Source of the DNA: Janibacter sp. Soil728
Lineage (GTDB): Bacteria > Actinomycetota > Actinomycetes > Actinomycetales > Dermatophilaceae
Length of the DNA stretch: 64,000 nt
Assembly (NCBI RefSeq): GCF_001428305.1
Contig: NZ_LMRZ01000006.1
Coordinates: forward strand, 395,736 to 459,735
Reading direction: 5' to 3'
Part shown: positions 1 to 8,209 of the stretch, piece after piece
Layout: the number at the start of each line of letters is the position of its first letter
Position numbering within the stretch: position 1 is the stretch's first letter
Position numbers and translations under genes: made by a program
Notes under the pieces: model-generated
What the model saw: only the letters and a program-made list of their open reading frames with translations
Told to the model about the DNA's origin: nothing
Database searches by the model: none

Positions 1-579
1 CAACGCCTCCGCATCCAGATCCGCACTCGCCCGATGCGCCGCCGCAGCCAGCTCCCGATCCCCCACCGACGTCAAGCACCCCGCCAACCTGCGGTCGGCC
101 TCGACCCGGTCCTCGTGCGACAAGCACGCAGTCTCGCGGGCCACGATCGTCGCCCGCCACTCACTCAACTCACCGCTGGTCAACGCCGCCAACGTGGACG
201 GCAGGTCATGCACCAAGCTCTTGGCCAGGCCCACGTGCCGATCCGCCTGACCCGGCGCGCACCGCCGAGCAAGAGCCAGCTCCGCCCGCGCAGCCCGACG
301 ACGACACGACGCCTCACGCGCCGAGACCACCCCATCCACGCGATCACGAGCGACCTGCTCGTCACGACCCTCGACAAACCGAGCGGTCGCGCGAGCCTGC
401 AACGCCGCAGCCGCCCCCTTCGTCGCCTCCAACAAGGACACGACCTGCAACAGCTCGGCCTCCGACAACCCCTCCGCACGAGCCCCGCTCAATGCCTCCA
501 GGGCAGCAGCAAGACGATCAGGCAGCGCGTCCCCGACCAACGGCTCACCCGCTGTGCTGGTCGTCCCCTGATCGGTCAT
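1..579 (-). CDS. DUF222 / 13E12-type HNH endonuclease family protein, N-terminal part (cut by window edge)
   Basis: The reading frame is open from an ATG at 579 to the left edge (193 codons, no stop), so only the N-terminal part is present. The ATG is preceded by an AGGGGG-type ribosome binding site. The peptide is alanine/arginine/leucine rich and follows the DUF222 pattern: an LSEAELLQVVSLLEATKGAAA stretch near residues 45-65, then RRRAARAELALAR and HVGLAKSLVHDLPSTLAAL about residues 100-140. DUF222 proteins in actinobacteria normally carry a C-terminal HNH nuclease domain, which would lie outside this window, so nuclease activity is not shown here. The family is often multicopy and LexA-controlled (REP13E12 elements in mycobacteria); a degenerate SOS-like box lies 27 bases upstream. 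Confidence 0.75.
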   Translation of the reverse strand, partial: MTDQGTTSTAGEPLVGDALPDRLAAALEALSGARAEGLSEAELLQVVSLLEATKGAAAALQARATARFVEGRDEQVARDRVDGVVSAREASCRRRAARAELALARRCAPGQADRHVGLAKSLVHDLPSTLAALTSGELSEWRATIVARETACLSHEDRVEADRRLAGCLTSVGDRELAAAAHRASADLDAEAL

Positions 580-605
580 CGCGCCCCCCTTCGTTCCATC
601 CAGAC

Positions 606-621
606 TAGTACATCTGTTCGA
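606..621 (-). promoter_or_regulatory. Putative degenerate LexA/SOS box upstream of the DUF222 gene
   Basis: On the minus strand this reads TCGAACAGATGTACTA. The left half matches the actinobacterial SOS half-site TCGAAC exactly; the right half GTACTA matches GTTCGA at four of six positions. It lies 27 bases before the DUF222 start codon. Inference from resemblance only. Confidence 0.4.
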
Positions 622-762
622 ACAGTGGAAGAGGGTGAGGCTGAGAATGTGGAGAATCTGGGAGCCTGTCTCCCCTCGAGACGGCCGCGGGGCGGCCTCC
701 TCGGGGAACGTGGGAAGACGAGCCTGCCAGCGACCGCCGACAACCGGGCCGCACCCAGCCGT

Positions 763-768
763 TAAACT
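763..768 (+). promoter_or_regulatory. Putative -10 box of the mrp operon (TAAACT)
   Basis: TAAACT fits the actinobacterial TANNNT -10 pattern and stands out in GC-rich sequence; a start around 775 would give a leader of about 27 bases carrying the GAGAGG ribosome binding site of mrpA. No convincing -35 box is visible. Confidence 0.45.
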
Positions 769-802
769 GACAACCCGTCCCCGGACCCCTCGAGAGGCCC
801 TC

Positions 803-3622
803 GTGACCCTGCTGCTGCTCGCCCACTTCGTGGCAGCAGCAGTCGCGCCCGCCCTCGCCCGGATCCTCCACCGGCGTTCCTTCCTCGTCCTCGCACTCGT
901 ACCAGCCGTCACCTTCGCCTGGCTCCTCGCGCAGACCAGCCGCGTCACCGACGGCCACGCCGTCGTCGAGCAGATCAGCTGGGTGCCGCAGCTCGGCATG
1001 GACTTCGACCTTCGCCTGGGCACCCTCCAGTGGCTCCTCGGTCTGCTCGTCAGCGGCGTCGGCGCGCTCGCGCTCGTCTACTGCGCCTGGTACTTCAAGC
1101 CCGACGACCCCAGCCTGTGGCGCTTCACGGGCGTCTTCACCGCCTTCGCCGGCGCGATGTTCGGCCTCGTCGTCGCCGACAACCTCATGGCGCTGTATGT
1201 CTTCTGGGAGCTGACGACCGTCTTCTCCTACACGCTCATCGGGCACAACCCGGTGCGCTCGGCCAACCGTCGCTCGGCGACCCAGGCCCTGCTCGTCACC
1301 ACCTTCGGCGGGCTGGCGATGCTCGTCGGCACGATCGTCCTCGGCGAGACCTCGAGCTACACGATCAGCGAGATGCTCGCCGACCCGCCGCCCGCCGGGA
1401 CCCTGACGACCATCGCCGTCCTGCTCGTGCTCGTCGGGGCCCTGACCAAGTCCGCGCAGGTCCCCTTCCACTTCTGGCTGCCGGGCGCGATGGCCGCACC
1501 CACCCCCGTGAGCGCCTACCTGCACGCGGCGTCCATGGTCAAGGCCGGCATCTACCTCATCCTGCTGCTCGAGCCGATCTTCGCCGACGTCCCCGGGTGG
1601 CGCCCGGTCCTGCTCGTCCTGGGGCTGTGGACGATGATCCTCGGCGGCTGGCGGGCGCTGCGGCAGGACGACATCAAGCTGCTCCTCGCCTACGGCACCG
1701 TGAGCCAGCTCGGCTTCATGACCGTGCTCGCGGGCATCGGGTCCAAGGCCGCGGGTCTGGCGGCCCTGGCCCTCGTGCTCTCGCACGCGCTCTTCAAGTC
1801 GGTGCTCTTCTTCACCGTCGGGATCATCGACAAAGGGACCGGTACCCGCGACCTGAAGCAGCTGCACGGCGTCGCCCGCAGCGCCCCCCTCCTGGCCGTC
1901 GTCGCGATCCTGTCCGCGGCCTCCATGGCCGGCCTGCCGCCGCTCGTCGGCTTCGTCGCCAAGGAGTCCGCGCTCACCGCGGCCATCGAGTCCGCCCACG
2001 GCCCGCTCACGGCGACGACCGGCTGGCTCACCGTCGCCGGCCTGGTCGTCGGGTCCGTGCTCACCGTCGCCTACTCCGCGCGCTTCGTCTGGGGTGCCTT
2101 CATGACGAAGGGAGCGACCGGCACCTCCCCGAGGCCGACCCCCTTCGACGCACCCAAGGCGCTGCTGATCGCGCCGGTCCTGCTGTCCCTCACCACGCTC
2201 GGCTCCGGGTTCTTCGGCGCCCCGCTCACCGAGCTCTTCCACCCCTACGCCGTCACCCTCCCGGGCGAGGAGCCCGAGCACCTGGCGCTGTGGCACGGCC
2301 TGACGCCGGCCCTCGGCCTCACCGTGCTGGCCATCACTACCGGCCTGGCCCTCTTCGCGCTGCGCGGCCCCTTCGCCACGCTGCAGGACCGGCTGCCGCA
2401 GGTCGTCGACGCCGAGCGGGTCTACCAGCGCTTCATGCGCGCCCTCGACCGCTTCGCCGTCGAGGTGACGGCACTGTCGCAGGGCGGCTCGCTGCCGACC
2501 TACCTCTCCACGATCTTCATCATCGTGCTCGTCCTGCCCGGCGCCGTGGCGGCCACCGCCCTGCCCGGCACGCAGGTGCGACTGTGGGACTCCGTCGCGC
2601 AGGCCGTCGTCGGACTCTTCATCATCGTGGGGGCGGTCCTCGCGGTCCGGTCGCGCAACAGGCTGCAGTCGGTGATGTTCGTCGGGGCCACCGGCTACGG
2701 ACTCGCGCTGCTCTTCCTGCTCCACGGCGCCCCCGACCTCGCCCTCACCCAGGTCTTGGTCGAGACCTTCAGCCTCGTCCTCTTCGTCCTCGTGCTGCGC
2801 AAGCTGCCCGAGCGCTTCCGCCGGCGCCCGCTCGCAGAACGCCGCTCGTGGCGGCGCTCCTGGCGGCTGGCCCTCGCCGGATCCATGGGTCTGGCCATCT
2901 CGACGATCACGGTCGTCGCCGCCAATGCCCGCGTCCACGAACCGATCTCCAAGGCCTTCCCCGAGGCTGCCTACGCCTTCGGGCACGGCAAGAACATCGT
3001 CAACGTGACCCTCGTCGACATCCGCGCCTGGGACACCCTCGGCGAGATCTCCGTCCTCGTCGCAGCAGCGACCGGCATCGCCAGCCTGGTCTTCGTGCGC
3101 ACTCAGGACGTGGAGCACTCGTGGACCCGCCGACGCAGCCACGTCGAGGTCATCTCCTCCGTGGCCCGCGAACGCCGCTCGGTCATCCTCGAGACCGCCA
3201 CCCGCCTCGTCTTCCACGTGATGATCCTGCTCTCGCTCTACCTGCTCCTCGCCGGGCACAACCAGGTGGGCGGTGGCTTCGCGGGCGGGCTCGTCCTCGG
3301 GCTGGCGCTCCTCGTGCGGTATCTGGCCGGGGGCCGCGCGGAGCTCGACTTCGCCGCGCCCGTCAGCGCCGGTTTCGTCCTCGGCGCCGGACTCGCGGTC
3401 TCGGCAGTCTCCGCACTCGCCCCACTCGCCTTCGGCGGCACCGTCCTGCAGTCCGCGGTCGTCGAGCTCGACCTGCCGATCTGGGGCCACGTCAAGATCG
3501 TCACGGCGCTGCTCTTCGACATCGGCGTCTACCTCATCGTCACCGGGCTCGCCCTGGACGTCGTGCGCTCCCTCGGCTCCGGCATCGACAAGCAGGCCGA
3601 GGAGGACGAGGTCACCGCATGA
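803..3622 (+). CDS. mrpA: Mrp-type Na+(K+)/H+ antiporter subunit A with fused MrpB domain
   Basis: First gene of a six-gene mrp operon coding for a multi-subunit monovalent cation/proton antiporter in the cell membrane. I chose GTG 803 (939 residues) because it follows a GAGAGG site and begins directly with a transmembrane helix; the upstream in-frame extension is not hydrophobic. The proton-translocating (NuoL-like) module is clear: FWELTT with Glu136, LTKSAQVPFHFWLPGAM with Lys216, and LHAASMVK with Lys247. The C-terminal part, from about residue 790, has the MnhB/MrpB signature FHVMILLSLYLLLAGHN followed by a Gly-rich helix, so this is the fused A-B form. This explains why no separate mrpB is present. 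The stop overlaps mrpC in an ATGA junction. The family exports Na+ and supports pH homeostasis; the ion preference here is not determinable from sequence. Confidence 0.95.
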   Translation: MTLLLLAHFVAAAVAPALARILHRRSFLVLALVPAVTFAWLLAQTSRVTDGHAVVEQISWVPQLGMDFDLRLGTLQWLLGLLVSGVGALALVYCAWYFKPDDPSLWRFTGVFTAFAGAMFGLVVADNLMALYVFWELTTVFSYTLIGHNPVRSANRRSATQALLVTTFGGLAMLVGTIVLGETSSYTISEMLADPPPAGTLTTIAVLLVLVGALTKSAQVPFHFWLPGAMAAPTPVSAYLHAASMVKAGIYLILLLEPIFADVPGWRPVLLVLGLWTMILGGWRALRQDDIKLLLAYGTVSQLGFMTVLAGIGSKAAGLAALALVLSHALFKSVLFFTVGIIDKGTGTRDLKQLHGVARSAPLLAVVAILSAASMAGLPPLVGFVAKESALTAAIESAHGPLTATTGWLTVAGLVVGSVLTVAYSARFVWGAFMTKGATGTSPRPTPFDAPKALLIAPVLLSLTTLGSGFFGAPLTELFHPYAVTLPGEEPEHLALWHGLTPALGLTVLAITTGLALFALRGPFATLQDRLPQVVDAERVYQRFMRALDRFAVEVTALSQGGSLPTYLSTIFIIVLVLPGAVAATALPGTQVRLWDSVAQAVVGLFIIVGAVLAVRSRNRLQSVMFVGATGYGLALLFLLHGAPDLALTQVLVETFSLVLFVLVLRKLPERFRRRPLAERRSWRRSWRLALAGSMGLAISTITVVAANARVHEPISKAFPEAAYAFGHGKNIVNVTLVDIRAWDTLGEISVLVAAATGIASLVFVRTQDVEHSWTRRRSHVEVISSVARERRSVILETATRLVFHVMILLSLYLLLAGHNQVGGGFAGGLVLGLALLVRYLAGGRAELDFAAPVSAGFVLGAGLAVSAVSALAPLAFGGTVLQSAVVELDLPIWGHVKIVTALLFDIGVYLIVTGLALDVVRSLGSGIDKQAEEDEVTA

Positions 3623-4062
3623 ATGCCATCGCCCCCAGCCTCACCCTCGTCGTCGTCGCGGGCTTCCTCATCGCGGCCGGCGTCTACCTCCTGCTCGAGC
3701 GCGCCCTGACTCGCCTGCTCCTCGGGATCGTCCTCGCCAGCAATGGCGTCGCCACCCTCTACCTCGTCGTCTCCGGACCGGCGAAGGGAGCGCCCTTCGT
3801 CGGAGCGCGACCCACCGAGGAGATGAGCGACCCGCTCCCCCAGGCGATGGTGCTCACCGCCATCGTCATCGCGCTGGCCTCCGTGGCCTTCGTGCTCTCG
3901 CTCGCCTACCGCCAGTGGCGCATCACCGGCAGCGACGACGTCCCGGACGACGCCGAGGACGACCTGATCAAGCGCCTCGCGGAACGCGACGAGGTCTCGA
4001 GCACCTACGACCCGGACACCCAGTCCACCACCACCGCAGACGAGGAGGACGCGACCGCATGA
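3619..4062 (+). CDS. mrpC: Mrp antiporter subunit C
   Basis: A 147-residue NuoK-like membrane protein with three predicted helices (about residues 5-27, 29-50 and 74-96) and the typical segment LLLGIVLASNGVATLYLVVS. The C-terminal 45 residues form an acidic, Thr-rich cytoplasmic tail (DDAEDDLIKRLAERDE), longer than in Bacillus MrpC. It overlaps both neighbours by 4 bases (ATGA), so translation is probably coupled along the operon. In Mrp complexes subunit C packs between the A and D antiporter modules. Confidence 0.93.
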   Translation: MNAIAPSLTLVVVAGFLIAAGVYLLLERALTRLLLGIVLASNGVATLYLVVSGPAKGAPFVGARPTEEMSDPLPQAMVLTAIVIALASVAFVLSLAYRQWRITGSDDVPDDAEDDLIKRLAERDEVSSTYDPDTQSTTTADEEDATA

Positions 4063-5690
4063 CGATGGCCAACCTCCTCCCCCTTCCCGTCCTCCTGCCG
4101 CTGCTCGGGGCGGCGCTCACCCTCGTCGCCCGCCACAAGCCGCGCACCCAGGTCGCCATCAGCCTCACGGTGCTCGCCGCGAGCCTCGGCGTCGCGATCG
4201 CCCTGATGTGGGGCACCCACGACCAGGGACCGATCGTCCTGTGGCTCGGCGCGTGGACCGAGCCGCTGGGCATCGCCCTCGTCGCCGACCGGCTGTCCGC
4301 GCTCATGCTGCTCATCAGCAGCTTCGTCATCCTCGTCGTGCTCGTCTTCGCCATCGGCCAGGGCGTCGCCGACGGCGACGAGGACTCACCGCTGTCGATC
4401 TACTTCCCGACCTACCTCGTGCTGTCCGCGGGCGTGTCCAATGCCTTCCTCGCCGGCGACCTCTTCAACCTCTTCGTCAGCTTCGAGATGCTGCTCTTCG
4501 CATCCTTCGTGCTGCTCACCCTCGGTGGCAGCGGCTCCCGGATCCGCGCCGGGACGACCTATGTGATCGTCTCGATGGTCTCCTCGTTCCTCTTCCTCGT
4601 CGCCATCGCCGGGATCTACGCAGCAACCGGCACGGTCAACATGGCGCAGCTGTCGCTGCGCCTGCCGGACATCGACCCGACGGTGAGCCTGGCCCTGCAG
4701 CTGATGCTCCTCACGGTCTTCGGTATCAAGGCCGCCGTCTTCCCCATGTCCGCGTGGCTGCCTGACAGCTATCCCTCGGCCCCTGTCCCGGTGTCGGCGG
4801 TCTTCGCCGGGCTGCTCACCAAGGTGGGCGTCTACGCGATCGTGCGCACCCAGTTCCTGCTCTTCCCCGAGTCCCCGCTGCACACGCTGCTCATGGTCGC
4901 CGGCCTGCTGACGATGCTCATCGGCATCCTCGGCGCAGTCGCCCAGCCGGGCATCAAGCGGATGCTCTCCTTCACCCTCGTCAGCCACATCGGCTACATG
5001 CTCTTCGGCATCGGGGTGGCCAGCGAGCTGGGGTTGTCCGCGGCGATCTTCTACATCGCGCACCACATCATCGTGCAGACCGCGCTCTTCCTCATCTCCG
5101 GACTCATCGAGCGGGTCGGCGGGTCGACGGTCATCAACCGCCTCGGCGGACTGGCAGCCACCTCACCGATCCTGGCGATCCTCTTCTTCGTGCCCGCCAT
5201 GAACCTCGCAGGCATCCCCCCCTTCTCCGGCTTCATCGGCAAGGTGGGGCTGGTCCAGGCAGGCGTCACGGACGGGGGCGCGGTGGCCTGGACGCTCGTC
5301 GTCGGCTCCGTCGTCACCTCGCTCCTCACCCTCTACGCCGTGGCCAAGACCTGGAGCTACGCCTTCTGGCGGCCGCGCGCGGAGGAGGGCTCGGACCAGA
5401 CCTTCGAGATCCCGATGCTCACCCCCAACTTCGGTCGGCTGAGCGATGCCATCGGCGCGGTCGTCGCCCACGAGAGGCCGGCGACGCCCATCTCCCCTCC
5501 GGCCGCCTCGCAGCAGGTCGACCGGCCCATGCCGCCACTCATGCTCGGCGCCGCCAGCGCCGTGGTCGTCTTCAGCATCGGGCTGTCCGTCTTCGCGGGG
5601 CCGCTCTTCAGCTACACCGACGCCGCGGCCCAGCAGATGATCACCCGTGACGCCTACGTCAAGGCCGTGCTGCCGCAGGAGGTGCCGTGA
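4059..5690 (+). CDS. mrpD: Mrp antiporter subunit D
   Basis: A 543-residue NuoM/N-like antiporter subunit with about 14 hydrophobic segments. Key features are FNLFVSFEMLLFASF with Glu143, FGIKAAVFPMSAWLPDSYP around residue 225, and AVFAGLLTKVGVYAI with its conserved lysine. Compared with shorter family members it has a roughly 50-residue hydrophilic insertion before the last helix (residues about 440-500, rich in Pro, Ala and Glu). ATG 4059 overlaps the mrpC stop. Subunit D is the second proton-pumping module of the complex. Confidence 0.94.
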   Translation: MTMANLLPLPVLLPLLGAALTLVARHKPRTQVAISLTVLAASLGVAIALMWGTHDQGPIVLWLGAWTEPLGIALVADRLSALMLLISSFVILVVLVFAIGQGVADGDEDSPLSIYFPTYLVLSAGVSNAFLAGDLFNLFVSFEMLLFASFVLLTLGGSGSRIRAGTTYVIVSMVSSFLFLVAIAGIYAATGTVNMAQLSLRLPDIDPTVSLALQLMLLTVFGIKAAVFPMSAWLPDSYPSAPVPVSAVFAGLLTKVGVYAIVRTQFLLFPESPLHTLLMVAGLLTMLIGILGAVAQPGIKRMLSFTLVSHIGYMLFGIGVASELGLSAAIFYIAHHIIVQTALFLISGLIERVGGSTVINRLGGLAATSPILAILFFVPAMNLAGIPPFSGFIGKVGLVQAGVTDGGAVAWTLVVGSVVTSLLTLYAVAKTWSYAFWRPRAEEGSDQTFEIPMLTPNFGRLSDAIGAVVAHERPATPISPPAASQQVDRPMPPLMLGAASAVVVFSIGLSVFAGPLFSYTDAAAQQMITRDAYVKAVLPQEVP

Positions 5691-6298
5691 TGGACGCCGA
5701 GCACGCACCCGTCACCGGCCGTCGCGGCGGCTGGCAACCGCGCGCGATCATCGCCCTGGCGGTCGTGTGGGTCCTCCTGTGGGACAAGATCTCGCTCGGC
5801 AATGTCGTCAACGGGCTCATCATCGGCGCCGTGGTCACCCAGATCTTCCCGCTGCCGTCCATCGAGTACTTCGGTCGCATCCACCCGTGGCGGCTCGTCG
5901 TGCTCATCGCCCGATTCCTCCTCGACCTCGTGGTCGCGGCCGTGCAGATCGTCATCGCGACGCTCAGCCCCCGCCCTTCGCTCGGCGGGTCGATCGTCGA
6001 GGTGCAGCTGCGGACCCGCTCGGAGTTCTACATGACCATCGTGTCGGCCCTCGTCTCGCTCGTCCCGGGATCGATCGTCGTCGAGGCACGGCGCCGGGCC
6101 GGCATCCTCTACGTCCACGGCTTCCACGTGACCTCACCGGAGGGCCTGGAGGAGCTGCGCCAGGACGTCCTCGACGTCGAGACCCGCGTCGTGCGGGCCA
6201 TCGGCACCGACGAGGAGATCGCCGTGTGCACACAGGGCCCGACGACACCCGGCCCGACGACACCCGACCCGACCACACGGCAGGCGGAAGAAGCATGA
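5690..6298 (+). CDS. mrpE: Mrp antiporter subunit E
   Basis: Membrane protein of 202 residues of the MrpE/PhaE family: two or three N-terminal helices (about 18-90) followed by a cytoplasmic domain with LVSLVPGSIVVEARRRAGILYVHGFHV. ATG 5690 overlaps the mrpD stop (TGATG); a GTG three bases upstream is an equally possible 203-residue start. The C-terminal tail carries a threefold imperfect repeat of (G/D)PTTP, a small length-variable tract probably made by slippage. Subunit E is needed for assembly or stability of Mrp complexes. Confidence 0.92.
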   Translation: MDAEHAPVTGRRGGWQPRAIIALAVVWVLLWDKISLGNVVNGLIIGAVVTQIFPLPSIEYFGRIHPWRLVVLIARFLLDLVVAAVQIVIATLSPRPSLGGSIVEVQLRTRSEFYMTIVSALVSLVPGSIVVEARRRAGILYVHGFHVTSPEGLEELRQDVLDVETRVVRAIGTDEEIAVCTQGPTTPGPTTPDPTTRQAEEA

Positions 6299-6561
6299 GC
6301 ATCATCCTGGCCGTCGCTCTGGGCCTGCTCTTCGCCGCGGCCGCCCTGGTGCTCGTGCGCGTGCACCGCGGCCCCACCAACCTCGACCGCGCCCTGAGTC
6401 TCGATGTGCTCGTCGTCATCATCACCGGCATCATCGCCACCCAGATCCTGCGTACGGACGACGTGGGCGCACTCCCGATCATGGTCGTCTTCAGCCTCAC
6501 CGGCTTCGTCGGCTCCGTGTCCGTCGCCCGCTTCATGGCGCGCAAGGAGGACGAGTCATGA
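6295..6561 (+). CDS. mrpF: Mrp antiporter subunit F
   Basis: An 88-residue protein with three hydrophobic helices. The segment RVHRGPTNLDRALSLDVL is the MrpF hallmark between helices 1 and 2; the family has a conserved Asp in the second helix region believed to lie in the cation path. ATG 6295 overlaps mrpE, and its stop overlaps mrpG, both by 4 bases. Confidence 0.93.
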   Translation: MSIILAVALGLLFAAAALVLVRVHRGPTNLDRALSLDVLVVIITGIIATQILRTDDVGALPIMVVFSLTGFVGSVSVARFMARKEDES

Positions 6562-6929
6562 CCTGGCAGGAGGCCTGTGACCTGGCCGGCGCGATCAGCA
6601 TCTTCCTCGGGGCGGTCCTCGCCCTCGTGGGCGCGATCGGCCTGGTGCGACTGCCCGACATCTTCGCCCGCATGCACGCGGCCACCAAGCCGCAGACGCT
6701 CGGTCTGCTGCTGATCCTCCTCGGGCTGGCCCTCAACGTGCGCACCTGGGCCTCGGTCGCAACCCTGCTCATCGTCGTGGGCGCCCAGGCCCTCACCGCG
6801 CCCGTGACGGCGCACATCCTCGGCCGCGCCGGGTATCGCACCGGCATCTCGCAGGACGACCTGCTGCACCTCGACGAGCTCGGCGACGCCTACCGGCGGA
6901 TGGAGCAGGACGAGGGCACCCAGCCGTAG
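6558..6929 (+). CDS. mrpG: Mrp antiporter subunit G
   Basis: A 123-residue protein with three helices and the MrpG/PhaG signature GAIGLVRLPDIFARMHAATKPQTLGLLLILLG. It is the last gene of the operon and is followed within 30 bases by a perfect hairpin terminator. The order A(B)-C-D-E-F-G is the standard fused-A arrangement, so the set of subunits is complete. Confidence 0.93.
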   Translation: MTWQEACDLAGAISIFLGAVLALVGAIGLVRLPDIFARMHAATKPQTLGLLLILLGLALNVRTWASVATLLIVVGAQALTAPVTAHILGRAGYRTGISQDDLLHLDELGDAYRRMEQDEGTQP

Positions 6930-6956
6930 CCGCGCTCACCGCACGACGACCCACGA

Positions 6957-7007
6957 CATGACGAAGGGGGCGAAGGGAGTCGATCTCCCTTCGCCCCCTT
7001 CGTCATG
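6957..7007. terminator. Perfect 23-bp bidirectional terminator hairpin between mrpG and the NlpC gene
   Basis: Arms 6957-6979 and 6985-7007 are perfectly complementary around a 5-base loop (TCGAT). It ends the mrp operon on the plus strand and the convergent NlpC/P60 gene on the minus strand. There is no T-tract. The arms contain two nested head-to-head pairs of the CGAAGGG motif described in the findings. Confidence 0.85.
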
Positions 7008-7021
7008 GGGTCGAGCTGCGC

Positions 7022-7915
7022 TCAGACGCGGCCGTAACCGGAGACGCCGTCGAAGACGGGGCGGATGCTGACGCTCCGGCCGCTGCTCGGCGCGTCGATC
7101 ATCATGCCGTCGCCGAGGTAGATGCCCACGTGGTAGCTCGGGGAGCCGAAGAACACGAGGTCACCGGGCTGCGGGTCGGAGACGGGGGTGGCCGCAGCCT
7201 GCTGGGCGGTCGTCACGCGCGGGAGCGACTTGCCCGCCTTGGCGAAGACGTACTGGGTGAAGCCCGAGCAGTCGAAGCCGGCCGGCGTGGACCCGCCGTA
7301 GACGTAGGGGGTGCCGATGTACTGCTTGGCGATCCCGATGACGCCGCTCGCGTTGGAGGAGGGAGCCGGAGCCGACTCGACCTGCTTCTTCGGGGCGGGG
7401 GCCGGAGCCGGTGCGGGGGCCTGACGCTCCTGCGAGCGGCTCGCGGTGTTGCTCTGCTCGCGCACCGGAGCGGCCTGCTCCTGTGCCTGCTCCTGCTGCT
7501 CCTGCTGAGCGGCCTCCTGCTCGCGCTGACGCTCGGCGGCGGCGTCCTGACGGGCCTGGGCGCGCTCGGCGCGGGCACGCAGCTGTGCGGGGGTCGGACC
7601 GGTCGGCTTGGCGACCGGTTCGACCTCGAGCTTGCCGAAGGCGGTGACGGCCTTGGTCGACGAGGAGGTGGCGCTCGGTGCGGTGATCGCAGCCGCCGGG
7701 GCCGACGACGTGGCCTGGGCAGGCGCCGAGTCGAGCACGGTGGCGGAGTCAGCGGCCTGGGCGGGGACGGCGATCGCGGCGATCAGGCCACCCGAGGCGG
7801 CGAGCACTGCGGTGCCCTTCGCGATCGGAGTGCCGGCGTGGCCGACGATCTGACCGATCTCGGTCACGGGGTTGTAGCGACCAGCGGCGCGGTGGCGCCC
7901 GACGTTGTGAGACAA
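7022..7915 (-). CDS. Secreted NlpC/P60 peptidoglycan endopeptidase under c-di-AMP riboswitch control
   Basis: Cell-wall hydrolase of 297 residues. I chose TTG 7915: it has AGAGG 8 bases upstream and lies just past the riboswitch; the longer in-frame start at 8041 falls inside the riboswitch. A hydrophobic segment (about 34-51) ending PAQA-AD looks like a late signal peptide after a basic N-terminus. Residues 105-160 are a Glu/Gln/Ala-rich coiled coil, then a Pro/Ala linker. The catalytic NlpC/P60 domain covers about 190-297 with DCSGF (Cys216) and YHVGIYLG (His262); the third position is probably Asp274 in MIDAPSS. Family members cut D-glutamyl-diaminopimelate stem peptide bonds, as RipA does. 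It converges on the mrp operon. Confidence 0.9.
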   Translation of the reverse strand: MSHNVGRHRAAGRYNPVTEIGQIVGHAGTPIAKGTAVLAASGGLIAAIAVPAQAADSATVLDSAPAQATSSAPAAAITAPSATSSSTKAVTAFGKLEVEPVAKPTGPTPAQLRARAERAQARQDAAAERQREQEAAQQEQQEQAQEQAAPVREQSNTASRSQERQAPAPAPAPAPKKQVESAPAPSSNASGVIGIAKQYIGTPYVYGGSTPAGFDCSGFTQYVFAKAGKSLPRVTTAQQAAATPVSDPQPGDLVFFGSPSYHVGIYLGDGMMIDAPSSGRSVSIRPVFDGVSGYGRV

Positions 7916-7937
7916 GGTGTTGACCTCTATCCGGCTT

Positions 7938-8070
7938 GCGGGGTGAGCTGTCGGGTTCGGGCCAGAGGTGTGGCCCGGTCCTGCGGCGCCGGATCGACCT
8001 AGCGGTCCGTTGCGCCTGAAGGACTTAACCCCGAGGAGCATCCGCGATGCCCCATGAGTGGGTCCCCCGC
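7938..8070 (-). promoter_or_regulatory. ydaO/yuaA-type cyclic-di-AMP riboswitch
   Basis: The minus-strand leader of the NlpC gene contains the conserved ydaO blocks in order: GCGGGGGACCC, GGCATCG followed by GCTCCTCGGGGTTAAGTCC, a hairpin GGGCCA-loop-TGGCCC, then CGAACCCGACAGCTCACC and CCCCGCAAGC. The closing P1 helix pairs GCGGGG (8065-8070) with CCCCGC (7938-7943). In actinobacteria this class binds c-di-AMP and controls wall hydrolases such as rpfA and NlpC/P60 genes, usually switching them off when c-di-AMP is high. The ribosome binding site lies about 15 bases after the aptamer. Recognised by motif memory, not by a covariance search. Confidence 0.85.
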
Positions 8071-8209
8071 TCCTGCCATGCGGTGTTCGTGCAGATCCGT
8101 CAGGTGCGGTGGCAGGACTCAGCGTCCGCGAGACGGGTCCACCCAGGGGAGGCGGACCACCAGACCGTACCTGCAGATCACCGCAATGTCACGTTCAGGT
8201 CACGGCGGG

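Noticed and set aside
605-3490. 961-residue open frame antisense to mrpA
   Set aside because: It mirrors the Mrp frame, has a low-complexity Glu/Gly/Arg composition, and lacks any domain; a high-GC shadow.
7916-8041. Longer start of the NlpC/P60 protein at 8041
   Set aside because: The extension lies inside the c-di-AMP riboswitch aptamer and has no ribosome binding site.
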